Shown here: positions 44,356 to 53,305 of the stretch, piece after piece
How the letters are laid out: every line of letters starts with the position of its first letter
Position numbering within the stretch: position 1 is the stretch's first letter
Assembly: GCF_002177135.1 (NCBI RefSeq)
Contig: NZ_MWPH01000001.1
Span: forward strand, 868,001-932,000
Source: Natronolimnobius baerhuensis
Lineage (GTDB): Archaea > Halobacteriota > Halobacteria > Halobacteriales > Natrialbaceae
Direction of reading: 5' to 3'
Length of the DNA: 64,000 nt
Program-made: the position numbers and the translations under genes
The notes under the pieces: generated by a model
The model's input: only the letters and a program-made list of their open reading frames with translations
Told to the model about the DNA's origin: nothing
Databases searched by the model: none

Positions 44356-44556
44356 TGCGCGGTCTACGAACCGATCACATTTGAAACTGCCGAGAACCGT
44401 GCGAAGAGACAATATTTGCCCCACATTTGTCGGGTATGGGTCAGAATGCACCAACGCACACGACTAGTTCCCCGTTATTGCACCCTGTATCTGTTATAGA
44501 GAACAGTGACTAACCTGTACGCGGTGGCTATTTTCAAATAGTAACTGAGTCCGCAG

Positions 44557-45099
44557 TCACCGACCGTACTCGACGAACGCGAAGCCATCGCGCTCATCGC
44601 GCTCGAGTTCGTCCCAGGTTTCGGGATTCCAGTTCGGGAACTGCGTATCACCGTCGGGTTCCCGGTGAACTTCCGTGACGATCAGGCGCTCGAGCACGGG
44701 CAGGAACTGCTCGTAGACGGTCGCGCCGCCCGCGACGAAGATGTGGTCCGCGTCGTCGTGGCGCTCGCGCGCAACTCGGTCGGCTGTCTCGAGTGCCTCC
44801 TCGAGACTGCCAGCCGTCACGGCGTTATCGGGCGTCTCGAGGTCGCGAGTCGTCAGGACGACCGTCGTCCGGCCGGGCAGCGGTTCGCCAAGCGCCTCGA
44901 GAATGCCCTCGTAGGTGACGCGGCCCATGATGACCGGGTGGTCCATCGTGGTCTCCTTGAAGTGGGCCAAGTCTTCGGGAATGTGCCACGGCATGTCGCC
45001 GTCCTTGCCGATCACGCCGTTGTCTGCGACGGCGACGATGCCGACGAGTTCGCGGTCGACGCGCTCAGCAAGCACATCGCCGGCCCCGCGGTCGCTCAT
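44557..45099 (-). CDS. folA: Dihydrofolate reductase
   Basis: 180 aa. ELVGIVAVADNGVIGKDGDM, then PWHIPEDLAHFKETTMDHPV, carries the substrate-site Trp and Asp/Glu; VIMGRVTYEGI, TTVVLTTRD and IFVAGGATVYEQFLP are the NADPH-binding blocks. It regenerates tetrahydrofolate from the dihydrofolate that thymidylate synthase releases, and its ATG overlaps the thyA stop by 4 bp, so the two enzymes are made together. About 15 extra N-terminal residues precede the fold. Confidence 0.95.
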   Translation of the reverse strand: MSDRGAGDVLAERVDRELVGIVAVADNGVIGKDGDMPWHIPEDLAHFKETTMDHPVIMGRVTYEGILEALGEPLPGRTTVVLTTRDLETPDNAVTAGSLEEALETADRVARERHDDADHIFVAGGATVYEQFLPVLERLIVTEVHREPDGDTQFPNWNPETWDELERDERDGFAFVEYGR

Positions 45100-46112
45100 T
45101 CGGCGACTCCGAATTTGATGCCGCCGTGGGAGTCGTACTCCGTCAACTCGACGTCGTCCGGCGAGAGGTCATCAATCGAGACGTCTGCAATTTCGAGGGT
45201 CGGGCGCTCGAGTGGCTCTCGAGAGAGCTGCTCGAGGAGGCCGGGTACGTGGTCTTTCCGTTCGTCGCCCTCGGCTTCGGCGGGCGCTTCGGACTCGAGC
45301 CACTCCGTGACTGCGAGGTACTCCTCGCGGTCGTCGACATCGGCGAGGCGGGTCTGGAGCGCCTCGAGGTTGTCCGCGTACCACTCACCGCGCGCGCCGC
45401 GGCCGCAGTAGACGTGGGCGTCGACGACGGTGTGGGCGAACGTGCCGGGTTCGAACCCGGTCTGCTGGGCGATGAGTTTCGTCAGGAGCGCGTAGGCTGC
45501 AATATTAAAGGGAATCCCGAGTGCGATGTCGCCCGAGCGCTGGGTGAGGTGGCAGTTCAGTCGGTTGCCCTGGACGTTGAAGACGAACGAGTAATGGCAG
45601 GGCGGCAGCGTCGAGACGGTCGCGTTCGCGGGATGCCAGGCGTTGACGATGAGCCGCCTCGAGTTCGGCGAATCCGACAGCGTATCGATGACGTACTGCA
45701 GTTGGTCGAACGTCCGCCGCCCGTCGGCTTCCTCGGTGACCCACTGCTGGTCGGCGTCGGGCCAGGACTCGCCCGGAAGCTGCGCCGAGTCTTCGGGAAC
45801 TGGGTAGCGCCGCCAGAAGCGGCCGTAGGCGGTGTCGAGGTGTCCCTCGTCGTCAGCCCAGGCGTTCCAGATTTTGGTCTCTTCGCGCAGGTCGCGGATG
45901 TGCTCGTCGCCGGAGAGATACCAGCACATCTCGTGGATCATCGAGTTCCAGCGAAAGCCGTCCAGTTTCTTCGTCGTGAGCAGCGGATACCCCTTCTGGA
46001 GGTCGATCTCGTAGTGCTCGCTAAACGACGAAATCGTATCGACGCCGGTTCGATTGGGCTTGTACGCCCCCTCTGACAGGGCCGCGTCGACTAACTCGAG
46101 GTACTGTTGCAT
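45096..46112 (-). CDS. thyA: Thymidylate synthase (ThyA)
   Basis: 338 aa from ATG 46112; eight upstream codons to 46136 are possible but not family-like. The catalytic Cys is in STLPPCHYSFVFNVQGNRL; RSGDIALGIPFNIAAYALLT and HVYCGRG (in the usual DxHxY position) are the dUMP-binding blocks. It converts dUMP to dTMP using methylene-tetrahydrofolate. An acidic insertion (LESEAPAEAEGDERKDHVPG) lies before the C-terminal core. Overlaps folA by 4 bp. Having ThyA means the flavin-dependent ThyX need not be present. Confidence 0.96.
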   Translation of the reverse strand: MQQYLELVDAALSEGAYKPNRTGVDTISSFSEHYEIDLQKGYPLLTTKKLDGFRWNSMIHEMCWYLSGDEHIRDLREETKIWNAWADDEGHLDTAYGRFWRRYPVPEDSAQLPGESWPDADQQWVTEEADGRRTFDQLQYVIDTLSDSPNSRRLIVNAWHPANATVSTLPPCHYSFVFNVQGNRLNCHLTQRSGDIALGIPFNIAAYALLTKLIAQQTGFEPGTFAHTVVDAHVYCGRGARGEWYADNLEALQTRLADVDDREEYLAVTEWLESEAPAEAEGDERKDHVPGLLEQLSREPLERPTLEIADVSIDDLSPDDVELTEYDSHGGIKFGVAE

Positions 46113-46168
46113 TATCGCGCCATTCGAAGTCCCCAACTAAAGTATTGACTTCTCGTACGGGAGGGTGT

Positions 46169-46378
46169 TCAGATTCCCCGTTCGTTTCGGTCGTGAATCG
46201 CTTCGCGCAGTTCTTCGGCTTCCGCTTCAGAGAGTATTCCCGCCAGGTCAAGCAGCGAGCGGTCACCGACGATTCGTTCAACAGTGTCGGAGAGTGACTC
46301 GCCATCCAGACGTTGATCCTCGAGTTTCTGGTACGCATCTTCGCTGATCCGAATTGTTCGATACGTGGTCTCGTCCAT
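46169..46378 (-). CDS. VapB-like antitoxin, no toxin partner adjacent
   Basis: 69 aa from ATG 46378 (a second ATG lies two codons upstream at 46384). MDETTYRTIRISEDAYQKLE, DQRLDGESLSDTVERIVGDR is the ribbon-helix-helix-type pattern of archaeal VapB antitoxins, followed by a short C-terminal helix that would wrap a PIN toxin. No vapC follows: the next 56 bp are non-coding, then thyA. It may be an orphan antitoxin or a stand-alone regulator. Confidence 0.75.
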   Translation of the reverse strand: MDETTYRTIRISEDAYQKLEDQRLDGESLSDTVERIVGDRSLLDLAGILSEAEAEELREAIHDRNERGI

Positions 46379-46483
46379 ACACATCGCAGTATACGATGGT
46401 CATACTCGTTAGTCTAGGCCGTTCCACTTTTACCGCGCTGTCCAAACCCTCTTTGTCCCCCCGTGCCTCCCGACCAGTAACCG

Positions 46484-48049
46484 ATGACCGCTCGAGCCGA
46501 TACCACGCTCCTCGCCGTGTCACCGACTGCAATCCGTGATCGGCCGGTGGCGACGCTCGCAGATATCGACGCGACGCTCGAGCCGGACGCCGTCTGGGTG
46601 CTGGGGCCTACCCGCGAGCCACAGTCCTTTGCGCGTGCGCGCAGTTCGTTCGACGCACCGGCGTTTCACCCGCCGCTCGAGACGGGCGACGGCGCAGTGT
46701 GCCGACAGTCAATCGGCGACCACGAGGTCCTGAGCGTCCAGAGTGTGAGAGCCATCGAGCCGTCTCCAGAAGCGGTCTCAAGTTCGCTTTCGGATCCCGA
46801 CGTCGTGGCGCTTCTCTGTGACGATATCGCAACGGAGACGCGGCCGACGGCGCTCGAGACCACCCTCGAGCACGCCGACATTCTCGCCGCGGCGCTTCCG
46901 GCCGGTTGCGTCACGACCGTCCTGACGGGAGCCGAACCCGCGGGCTACGACGAGTTGTGGCATCTCGAGGCCGAGACGGGTGCTGTCCAGCACGTGGATC
47001 ACGACCCCGCACTCGCCTGCGAGCCCGCTGGCGACGACTGCGTTTCCGTCCGCGTGCAGGGCGTCGGCCCCGTCGAGGGCTACGGCACTGCGGCCTCACT
47101 TGCACTGCTCGAACTCGAGGCCGAGGGCGTCACGAACATCGAGACGTACTCGGCGACGGATTTCGGCCTCGAGGCGGTGTCCGGAATCGGCCCGAAAACG
47201 GCGACTCGGCTGGCCGAGCACGGCGTGACGGCGCGCGAGGAGTTACTCGAGATGCCGGTCGATCAGCTGGCTTCCCTCCCCGGCGTTGGTCGCGAGCGCG
47301 CACAGGCGATGCACCAGCACGCAGCAGTCCTCGAGACGGGCGAGGCGCGCCGCCTCACCGACGAGTCGCTGCCCGGCGAACACTGGTCGACACCGCCGCT
47401 CTGTATCGACATCGAGACCGACGGGCTCTCGCCGACGATCATCTGGCAGATCGGCGTCTACGACCCGGCGAGCGACGAGTACCGCGCGTTCGTCGAGCGA
47501 GACGACCCGAGCGATCCGGCGTCCGTGCTCGAGGCGTTCTGTGACTGGCTGCTCGGCGTTCACCCGAATCGGGCGCTGCTGACGTGGAACGGCTGGCGCT
47601 TCGATTACCGACATCTGAGCGCGTTCATCGCCACACACGCCCCCTACTACGCCGAGGAGTGGGAGTCGATTCCCAAATTCGATCTCTATCTCTGGGCCGT
47701 CACGGACGAGAACGCGATGCTCCCCGGTCGGACCAACAGACTCGAGGCCGTCGCATCCGCGCTCGGTTACGAGGACGCAGAAACGGGCCTCGACGGCGCA
47801 CAGACTGCGGCGGCGTATCAGCGATTCATGCGCACGGGCACGCCACTCGAGTGGGAGCGCCACGAAGCCTACTGCGAGGACGACTGCCGCGCGCTGTGGC
47901 ACGTCTACGAGCGGGTGCGGGAGGCACCGCATCTCGAGGCGACCGACTCGAGCGCGAGCAATTCGAACTCGAGGTGGGCTAAAACAGGGACGTCACGCAA
48001 CGTGAGCAACACAGCAGACAGCGAGCAAACCGGACTAAGTGATTTCTAG
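46484..48049 (+). CDS. HhH and RNase-H-like exonuclease, MrfB/YprB-like
   Basis: 521 aa. Residues 1-215 match nothing I recognise. Residues 232-290 form tandem helix-hairpin-helix motifs (VSGIGPKTATRLAEHGV, LASLPGVGRERAQAMHQHA). From 305 on is a DEDD-type RNase-H-like exonuclease: LCIDIETDGLSPTIIWQIGV with Asp309 and Glu311, LLTWNGWRFDYRHL, and HEAYCEDDCRALWHVYE. This is the YprB RNase-H-like family; in Bacillus MrfB is such an exonuclease working with helicase MrfA. The next gene, an MrfA-like helicase, starts directly after the stop codon. Confidence 0.8.
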   Translation: MTARADTTLLAVSPTAIRDRPVATLADIDATLEPDAVWVLGPTREPQSFARARSSFDAPAFHPPLETGDGAVCRQSIGDHEVLSVQSVRAIEPSPEAVSSSLSDPDVVALLCDDIATETRPTALETTLEHADILAAALPAGCVTTVLTGAEPAGYDELWHLEAETGAVQHVDHDPALACEPAGDDCVSVRVQGVGPVEGYGTAASLALLELEAEGVTNIETYSATDFGLEAVSGIGPKTATRLAEHGVTAREELLEMPVDQLASLPGVGRERAQAMHQHAAVLETGEARRLTDESLPGEHWSTPPLCIDIETDGLSPTIIWQIGVYDPASDEYRAFVERDDPSDPASVLEAFCDWLLGVHPNRALLTWNGWRFDYRHLSAFIATHAPYYAEEWESIPKFDLYLWAVTDENAMLPGRTNRLEAVASALGYEDAETGLDGAQTAAAYQRFMRTGTPLEWERHEAYCEDDCRALWHVYERVREAPHLEATDSSASNSNSRWAKTGTSRNVSNTADSEQTGLSDF

Positions 48050-50713
48050 ATGAGCGAGTACGGACACGACACGGACGCAACCGACGTGGCAATCACCGGC
48101 GACGAACTACTCGACACGTTCCCCGGTTCCCGCGCCGCGGACGATATCACGACCCTCGAGTTGCCCGGCCGAGACGCATCAACGGTTCCGAACGAGGAGA
48201 TTTTGCAACCTGAACTCGCGGCCCCACTCGAGTACGACCTCTACTCGCACCAGGCTACAGCGCTCGAGGCGCTGGCTGCCGGCGAGAACGTCTGCGTCGC
48301 GACGAGCACTTCCTCAGGAAAGACGCGCATTTACGCGCTCCAGATCGCCCGAAACGTCCTCGAGGCCCGCGCTCGAGGCGAGGAGTCGACAGCGTACGTC
48401 TGCTACCCGACGAAGGCCCTCTCGCGGGATCAAGAGCGCGAACTCAACGACCTCTACGACGACCTCGGCCTCGAGATCACGGTTGCAGTGTACGACGGCG
48501 ATACGGAACGCGGCGAGAACCGACGCCGGATTCGCGAGAAAGCCGACGTGATCATCACGAACTTCGCGGGCGTGAATACGTACCTGCACGACCACGACCG
48601 CTGGGCGCGCTTTCTCTCGGCCTGTGACCTCCTCGTGATCGACGAATCCCACACCTACACCGGCGTCCACGGGATGCACGTCGCCTGGATTATCCGCCGG
48701 TTGAAACGGGTGCTCGAGTACTACGGCGCGGACCCACAGTACGTCCTCACGAGCGCGACCATCGGCAATCCCGGCGAGCACTCCGAGGCCCTGATCGACG
48801 AGTCCGTCACCGTCGTCGACGAGGACGGATCGCCGACCGGACCGCGTGAGCTGGTGCTGTGGAATCCGCCGCCACGGGCGCGCGAGGACGAGCGCGGCAA
48901 GGAGTTGGAGGAAGATCCCACAGACGCTATCCTCGAGCGCGTCCCCGCCACCGTCGAAGCGCCGCGCGTACTCTCGCATCTCACCTATCAGGATGCCCAG
49001 ACGCTGCTGTTTACGCCCTCGAGAAAGCTCGCGGAACTCTCGGTCAAGCGCGCCGCGAAATTCCGTGACGAGAATCATTACTACGCGAATCCCGAGCGCG
49101 CCAGCGGAATCGAACCCTACCATGCGGGCCACTCGCGCAAGAAACGCCACGGCACCGAACACCAGCTCAAGACCGGGATTCTGGACGGCGTCGCCTCGAC
49201 CAACGCCCTCGAGTTAGGGATCAACATCGGCGAGATGGACGCCACCGTGCAGTTGGGCTATCCCGGCCAGCGCCAGTCGTTCTGGCAGCAGATCGGCCGC
49301 GCGGGCCGGGGTGAAAAGCGCGCGCTCTCGGTGCTCGTCGCCGAACATCGCACGCTAGATCAGTACGTCATCACCCACCCCGACTACCTCCTCGAGAACG
49401 ACGTCGAGGACGCGGTGGTCGATATCGACAACGACGCCGTCTTCGCCACCCATCTGCGGTGTGCAGCGGCTGAACTCGCACTCGATGAGAGCGATGCCGG
49501 CGTGTTCGCCGAGCGCGAACGACTCGAGCGCGCCGTCGAGATGTGGCGACGCGCCGGGCAGTTACAGGGCGCACTCGAGACGGGCGTCTCCTACGTCGGG
49601 CCGCCGCGTCCGCAGGGGTCCGTCTCACTGTACGCAACGACGGGCGAGGAGTACGAAGTACAACTCGCCGACGGCGTCGACGAACGCCACGACCCAGAGA
49701 TGGAGCCGCTCGCAGAGGAACGCGTTTTGCGGGATTTTCACGAGGGAGCGGTCCGGTTGCATCAGGGCCGACAGTACGAAGTTGTCGACGTGGATCACGA
49801 GACCCCCCGCCCCGCAGTGACGCTGCGCCCGACGGACGTGGACTACTACACGCGCACGCAAACGGACGTGACGGTCCTTGATGCGGTCTCGGAGGAGTCC
49901 CGCGACATCGACGACTTCACGCTGCATTTCGGCCGCGGCCGAGTGCTGGTGTATCACGGCACCTACGACAAGGTCGCCGTCCACGGCGGCAAAAAGAAAG
50001 CCCAGGCGATCCCCACCGAGAATCCGCCGTTGTCCATCGACACCCACCTCTGCTGGCTCGAGGTCCCCCAGTCTATCGAGGACGCGCTGGTCGAGAAGTA
50101 TCGCAACTTCGATGTACCAGGAATGGACGGCGAATTCGCAGAAACGGCTCACCTCGGCTACGCAGGCGGGCTTCACGCGGCCGAGCACGCGACGATTGGC
50201 GTCGCCCCGCTCGAGTTGATGGTCGACAAGCGCGATCTGGGTGGGTTGGCGACGTTATCAATCGACTCGCATCTCGCACAGGACAGTGTCGAAGCGGACG
50301 CAAATGGGCACAGGAATGCAGCGGACGACACCGCCGCGCCACAGAACATCGCCGCCGCCGAGGCGACCGTTCGAGAGATTGCGATGGGTCTCGAGCACGA
50401 GCCAGCCAGCGGCTGGTTCATCTACGACGGGATCGACGGGGGCCTCGGATTTGCGCGGGCGATCTACGAGAATTTCGAGGCGGTCGCGCGACGGGCACGC
50501 GAGCACATTGCGGACTGTGACTGTGGCCGCGTCGATGGCTGTCCCGCCTGCGTGATGGACGAGCAGTGTGGAAACGACAACCAGCCGCTCCATCGAGAGG
50601 CGGCCGTGGACATCCTCGATCAATTGCTCGGTGATGCTGGAGACGACATGCTCGAGGATATCCAATCTGAGGAGTACGGCGGAGATCGGCGGCCGCCGCT
50701 GTTTTACGCGTGA
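48050..50713 (+). CDS. DEAD/DEAH helicase with C-terminal zinc-binding DUF1998, MrfA/YprA-like
   Basis: 887 aa. Helicase core: Q-type YSHQATALEALAAGENVCVA, Walker A TSTSSGKT at 85-92, LVIDESHTYTGVHG (DESH), LTSATIGNP, and NALELGINIGEMDATVQLGY plus QQIGRAGRG in RecA2. The C-terminal domain ends in CDCGRVDGCPACVMDEQCGN, four or five cysteines typical of the DUF1998 zinc site. This is the YprA/MrfA/Hrq1 class of 3'-5' helicases for cross-link or mitomycin damage. It abuts the MrfB-like exonuclease gene (zero spacing), indicating one complex. The N-terminal 50 residues are acidic. Confidence 0.88.
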   Translation: MSEYGHDTDATDVAITGDELLDTFPGSRAADDITTLELPGRDASTVPNEEILQPELAAPLEYDLYSHQATALEALAAGENVCVATSTSSGKTRIYALQIARNVLEARARGEESTAYVCYPTKALSRDQERELNDLYDDLGLEITVAVYDGDTERGENRRRIREKADVIITNFAGVNTYLHDHDRWARFLSACDLLVIDESHTYTGVHGMHVAWIIRRLKRVLEYYGADPQYVLTSATIGNPGEHSEALIDESVTVVDEDGSPTGPRELVLWNPPPRAREDERGKELEEDPTDAILERVPATVEAPRVLSHLTYQDAQTLLFTPSRKLAELSVKRAAKFRDENHYYANPERASGIEPYHAGHSRKKRHGTEHQLKTGILDGVASTNALELGINIGEMDATVQLGYPGQRQSFWQQIGRAGRGEKRALSVLVAEHRTLDQYVITHPDYLLENDVEDAVVDIDNDAVFATHLRCAAAELALDESDAGVFAERERLERAVEMWRRAGQLQGALETGVSYVGPPRPQGSVSLYATTGEEYEVQLADGVDERHDPEMEPLAEERVLRDFHEGAVRLHQGRQYEVVDVDHETPRPAVTLRPTDVDYYTRTQTDVTVLDAVSEESRDIDDFTLHFGRGRVLVYHGTYDKVAVHGGKKKAQAIPTENPPLSIDTHLCWLEVPQSIEDALVEKYRNFDVPGMDGEFAETAHLGYAGGLHAAEHATIGVAPLELMVDKRDLGGLATLSIDSHLAQDSVEADANGHRNAADDTAAPQNIAAAEATVREIAMGLEHEPASGWFIYDGIDGGLGFARAIYENFEAVARRAREHIADCDCGRVDGCPACVMDEQCGNDNQPLHREAAVDILDQLLGDAGDDMLEDIQSEEYGGDRRPPLFYA

Positions 50714-50753
50714 TCGACGGACATGTCTGCTCGGACACCTGCCACACGCGTGC

Positions 50754-51173
50754 CTACGCGTTTGCTTCGTCTCGAGTTCCCGGTGGGATATCCAGCGGCA
50801 GATCAACCTCGATTGAGTCATACCAGACCGTTGGTCGTTTCCGCCGTCCGTCCTCCTCGAACTCGAGGAGGTGTAGCGACTCGAGTTCCTCGAGATTCGT
50901 ATGCACCTGTCGAACGTCACGGTCGACGAGGCGAGCCGTCTCCCGAATGCTTTCGGGTTCGTGCTGGACGAGCGCACGAAGCAACTCGAGGTTCTTTGGC
51001 CGCGTGACGCGGTGAACGTCGTCAGGGTGGTCGAAGATTACCTCGAAGTGTGGCGCAACCTCCTCGCCGCGGTCGAGTCCCCGCAGTGCATCACGGAGGC
51101 TATCCTCGTCACCACGCTGGAAGCGAATGTGCATCGTCCGTTCGTCGGTCGTTGAGTTACCAGTGTTCGCCAT
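50754..51173 (-). CDS. HVO_A0114-type wHTH antitoxin/regulator of the TumE pair
   Basis: 139 aa from ATG 51173, overlapping the end of the toxin gene by 17 bp; starting further upstream adds non-family residues. RFQRGDEDSLRDALRGLDRG, then PKNLELLRALVQHEPESIRE and TARLVDRDVRQVHTNLEELE form a winged helix with N- and C-terminal arms. It matches haloarchaeal 'HVO_A0114 family putative DNA-binding' proteins that are encoded next to TumE-type toxins. Likely role: neutralise the toxin and repress the pair. Toxin-first order is the less common one. Confidence 0.72.
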   Translation of the reverse strand: MANTGNSTTDERTMHIRFQRGDEDSLRDALRGLDRGEEVAPHFEVIFDHPDDVHRVTRPKNLELLRALVQHEPESIRETARLVDRDVRQVHTNLEELESLHLLEFEEDGRRKRPTVWYDSIEVDLPLDIPPGTRDEANA

Positions 51174-51474
51174 GCGTACGTACCTCCTGTTTGAAGCGGT
51201 CGTAGAGCGGTTCAAGGCCGGTGAATTCGATGTCCTCGACATCACCGTTCGACAGATGTTTGTGATGTTGTGCAGCGTCGGGATGGTCCGGGAAGTTGTC
51301 GTATCGGATGATCGTCTCGCCGTCTGTCGTGCCGTACTGCATCGAGTATTTTACCCCGTCAGGGTATCGATCAGACGACGGAACGTTCCACGCGCGAATT
51401 TCAGCGAACGTCTCACCGAAATCCTTCGTCACGTCGATGACCGCGACGGCTTCGTCGTCCTCACGACCCGTCAT
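51157..51474 (-). CDS. TumE-family toxin (DUF6516-like)
   Basis: 105 aa. AWNVPSSDRYPDGVKYSMQY, IIRYDNFPDHPDAAQHHKH and FTGLEPLYDRFKQEV match the TumE family, whose mark is a Y-D-N-x-P-x-H-P ... H-H-K-H block. Family members are proposed to be toxins of type II systems; biochemical target is not settled to my knowledge. TTTATGG about 26 bases upstream of the ATG suggests a leaderless promoter. It overlaps the wHTH partner gene by 17 bp. Divergent from purD. Confidence 0.72.
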   Translation of the reverse strand: MTGREDDEAVAVIDVTKDFGETFAEIRAWNVPSSDRYPDGVKYSMQYGTTDGETIIRYDNFPDHPDAAQHHKHLSNGDVEDIEFTGLEPLYDRFKQEVRTHGEHW

Positions 51475-51628
51475 CAGCTGTTGTTACTCGGCACAACACC
51501 ATAAACGATGTGGTCAATCACAACAACGTCTCACAATGCTCGCGACGGAATCGGTGCAGACACGATTGTGCATACTTTCACTCGAGAAAAGAGCAACGCT
51601 TACAGGTTCGTGCGTCCCGCTATTTCCC

Positions 51629-52921
51629 ATGCGAGAGAACGTGCTTCTGATCGGTGGTGGCGGCCGCGAACACGCAATCGCCCGCGCGCTCGAGGATAGC
51701 GAGGCAGACCTCTACGCCTGCGCTGGGAACCGAAATCCCGGCATCGCACAGATTGCCAGCGAGTTCGAGACGCTCGAGACGACGAACCCGAAGGCTGTCG
51801 TCGAGTACGCCGAGGATGTCGACGCGACGATTGCCGTTATCGGCCCGGAAGCACCGCTCGAGGCCGGCGTCGCGGACGAACTCGAGAACGCGGGCGTCTA
51901 CCCGTTCGGCCCGAAAGAGGCCGACGCCCGCATCGAGACGGACAAGGCGTTCCAGCGCCGGTTCATGGCAGAGCACGACATTCCGGGCTGTCCGGATTTC
52001 GAGACGTTCGACGACCCGGAGGCGGCGTGTGACTTCATCGACGAGTACGACGGCGACCTCGTGATCAAGCCCGCGGGGCTGACGGGCGGGAAGGGCGTCA
52101 AAGTCATCGGCGATCAGGTGACCGCCGAGGAGGGCAAGGAGTACATCCGCGACTCCGACTACGACCGGATCGTTCTCGAGGAACGGCTCATCGGCGAGGA
52201 GTTCACCGTGCAGGCGTTCGTCGCCAACGGCTCGTTCGAGACTGCGCCTGCCGTCCAGGATCACAAGCGCGCCTACGAGGGCGACGAGGGACCAAACACG
52301 GGCGGCATGGGCAGCTACTCCGACGCCGCAACGGCGCTGCCGTTTATGACCGACGCAGACTACGACGAAGCCGTCTCGATCATCGAGGCGACCGTCGACG
52401 AACTCGAGGACTATCGCGGGATTCTCTACGGCCAGTACATGCTCACCAGCGAGGGGCCGAAAGTCATCGAGTTCAACGCCCGCTTTGGCGACCCTGAAGC
52501 GATGAACACGCTGCCGGTCCTCGAGACGGACTTCCTCGACGTGCTCGTGGCCGCCCGCGACGGCGAGTCGGTGCCAGACCTCGAGTTCGCCGACCAGGCA
52601 ACGGTCTGTAAGTACGCCGTGCCGGAGGGGTATCCGACGAATCCCGACGCTGGTGCTCAGGTTAAAGTCGATGAAGAGAGCGCGGGCGATGCGTTGCTCT
52701 ACTACGCGAGCGTGGACGAACGCGACGACGGCATTTACACGACGACCTCGAGATCGTTCGCACTCGTTGGCCTCGCGGATTCGATCACCGAAGCCGAAGC
52801 AATCGCCGAAGACGCCCTCGCAGTCGCTGGTGAGGAGGGACTGCACATGCGCCACGACATCGGCAAACCCGACCTCGTCCAGCAACGGATCGACCACATG
52901 GACGAGATTCGCGGCGAGTAA
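51629..52921 (+). CDS. purD: Phosphoribosylamine--glycine ligase
   Basis: 430 aa from ATG 51629 (MRENVLLIGGGGREHAIARA), the family's usual opening; the frame runs upstream without family character. ATP-grasp blocks DLVIKPAGLTGGKGVKVIGD, EFTVQAFVANGS, GPNTGGMGSYSDA and EFNARFGDPEAMNTLPVLET are intact. It makes glycinamide ribonucleotide, step two of purine synthesis. AACGCTTACAGG about 29 bases upstream is a TATA candidate. No other pur genes are adjacent, as is common in haloarchaea. Confidence 0.96.
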   Translation: MRENVLLIGGGGREHAIARALEDSEADLYACAGNRNPGIAQIASEFETLETTNPKAVVEYAEDVDATIAVIGPEAPLEAGVADELENAGVYPFGPKEADARIETDKAFQRRFMAEHDIPGCPDFETFDDPEAACDFIDEYDGDLVIKPAGLTGGKGVKVIGDQVTAEEGKEYIRDSDYDRIVLEERLIGEEFTVQAFVANGSFETAPAVQDHKRAYEGDEGPNTGGMGSYSDAATALPFMTDADYDEAVSIIEATVDELEDYRGILYGQYMLTSEGPKVIEFNARFGDPEAMNTLPVLETDFLDVLVAARDGESVPDLEFADQATVCKYAVPEGYPTNPDAGAQVKVDEESAGDALLYYASVDERDDGIYTTTSRSFALVGLADSITEAEAIAEDALAVAGEEGLHMRHDIGKPDLVQQRIDHMDEIRGE

Positions 52922-52959
52922 CGCGGCTCATATCGCGTTACAACGATTTACTGCTTACC

Positions 52960-53199
52960 TCACTGGTTCCCGCGCTCGGAGCCGACTCCGGGGACGTCCT
53001 CGAGACTGCCCTCATCGACCGCTTGCGTGAGCGTTTCGACGTCGACGTCGGCGTCTGCGTTGTCCGTTGCAGACCGGAGCGCGCGTCGGACGCCGATATA
53101 CGCTGCCAGCGCGATTGCACCGGAGGCGACTGCGCCGGGAATGCCGTATCGTTTGTAGCCGTACGTTGCTGCCTTTTTCGCGACCGTCAGTCCAATCAT
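52960..53199 (-). CDS. Small hypothetical membrane protein
   Basis: 79 aa from ATG 53199. MIGLTVAKKAATYGYKRYGI, then PGAVASGAIALAAYIGVRRA, contains one hydrophobic helix (about 21-38) flanked by basic residues, followed by an acidic soluble tail (NADADVDVETLTQAVDEGSL). Single-pass membrane proteins of this type are frequent in haloarchaea; no function known. The longer open frame above it has no coding character. It converges with purD (38 bp apart). Confidence 0.6.
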   Translation of the reverse strand: MIGLTVAKKAATYGYKRYGIPGAVASGAIALAAYIGVRRALRSATDNADADVDVETLTQAVDEGSLEDVPGVGSERGNQ

Positions 53200-53305
53200 C
53201 GTACAGTATGTCGGAGCGTCAACGGCAAGAACTGGTGGCTTTCGTACGACGACACGGTTTGGATAAGTAACCACAGCGACCGGTGAACGTCTCGAGGCAG
53301 CCGAC

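Noticed and set aside
45445-45460. CCGGGTTCGAACCCGG, which looks like a tRNA T-arm
   Set aside because: It is a 16-bp palindrome inside thyA coding for Gly-Phe-Glu-Pro-Gly, and no acceptor, D or anticodon arms surround it.
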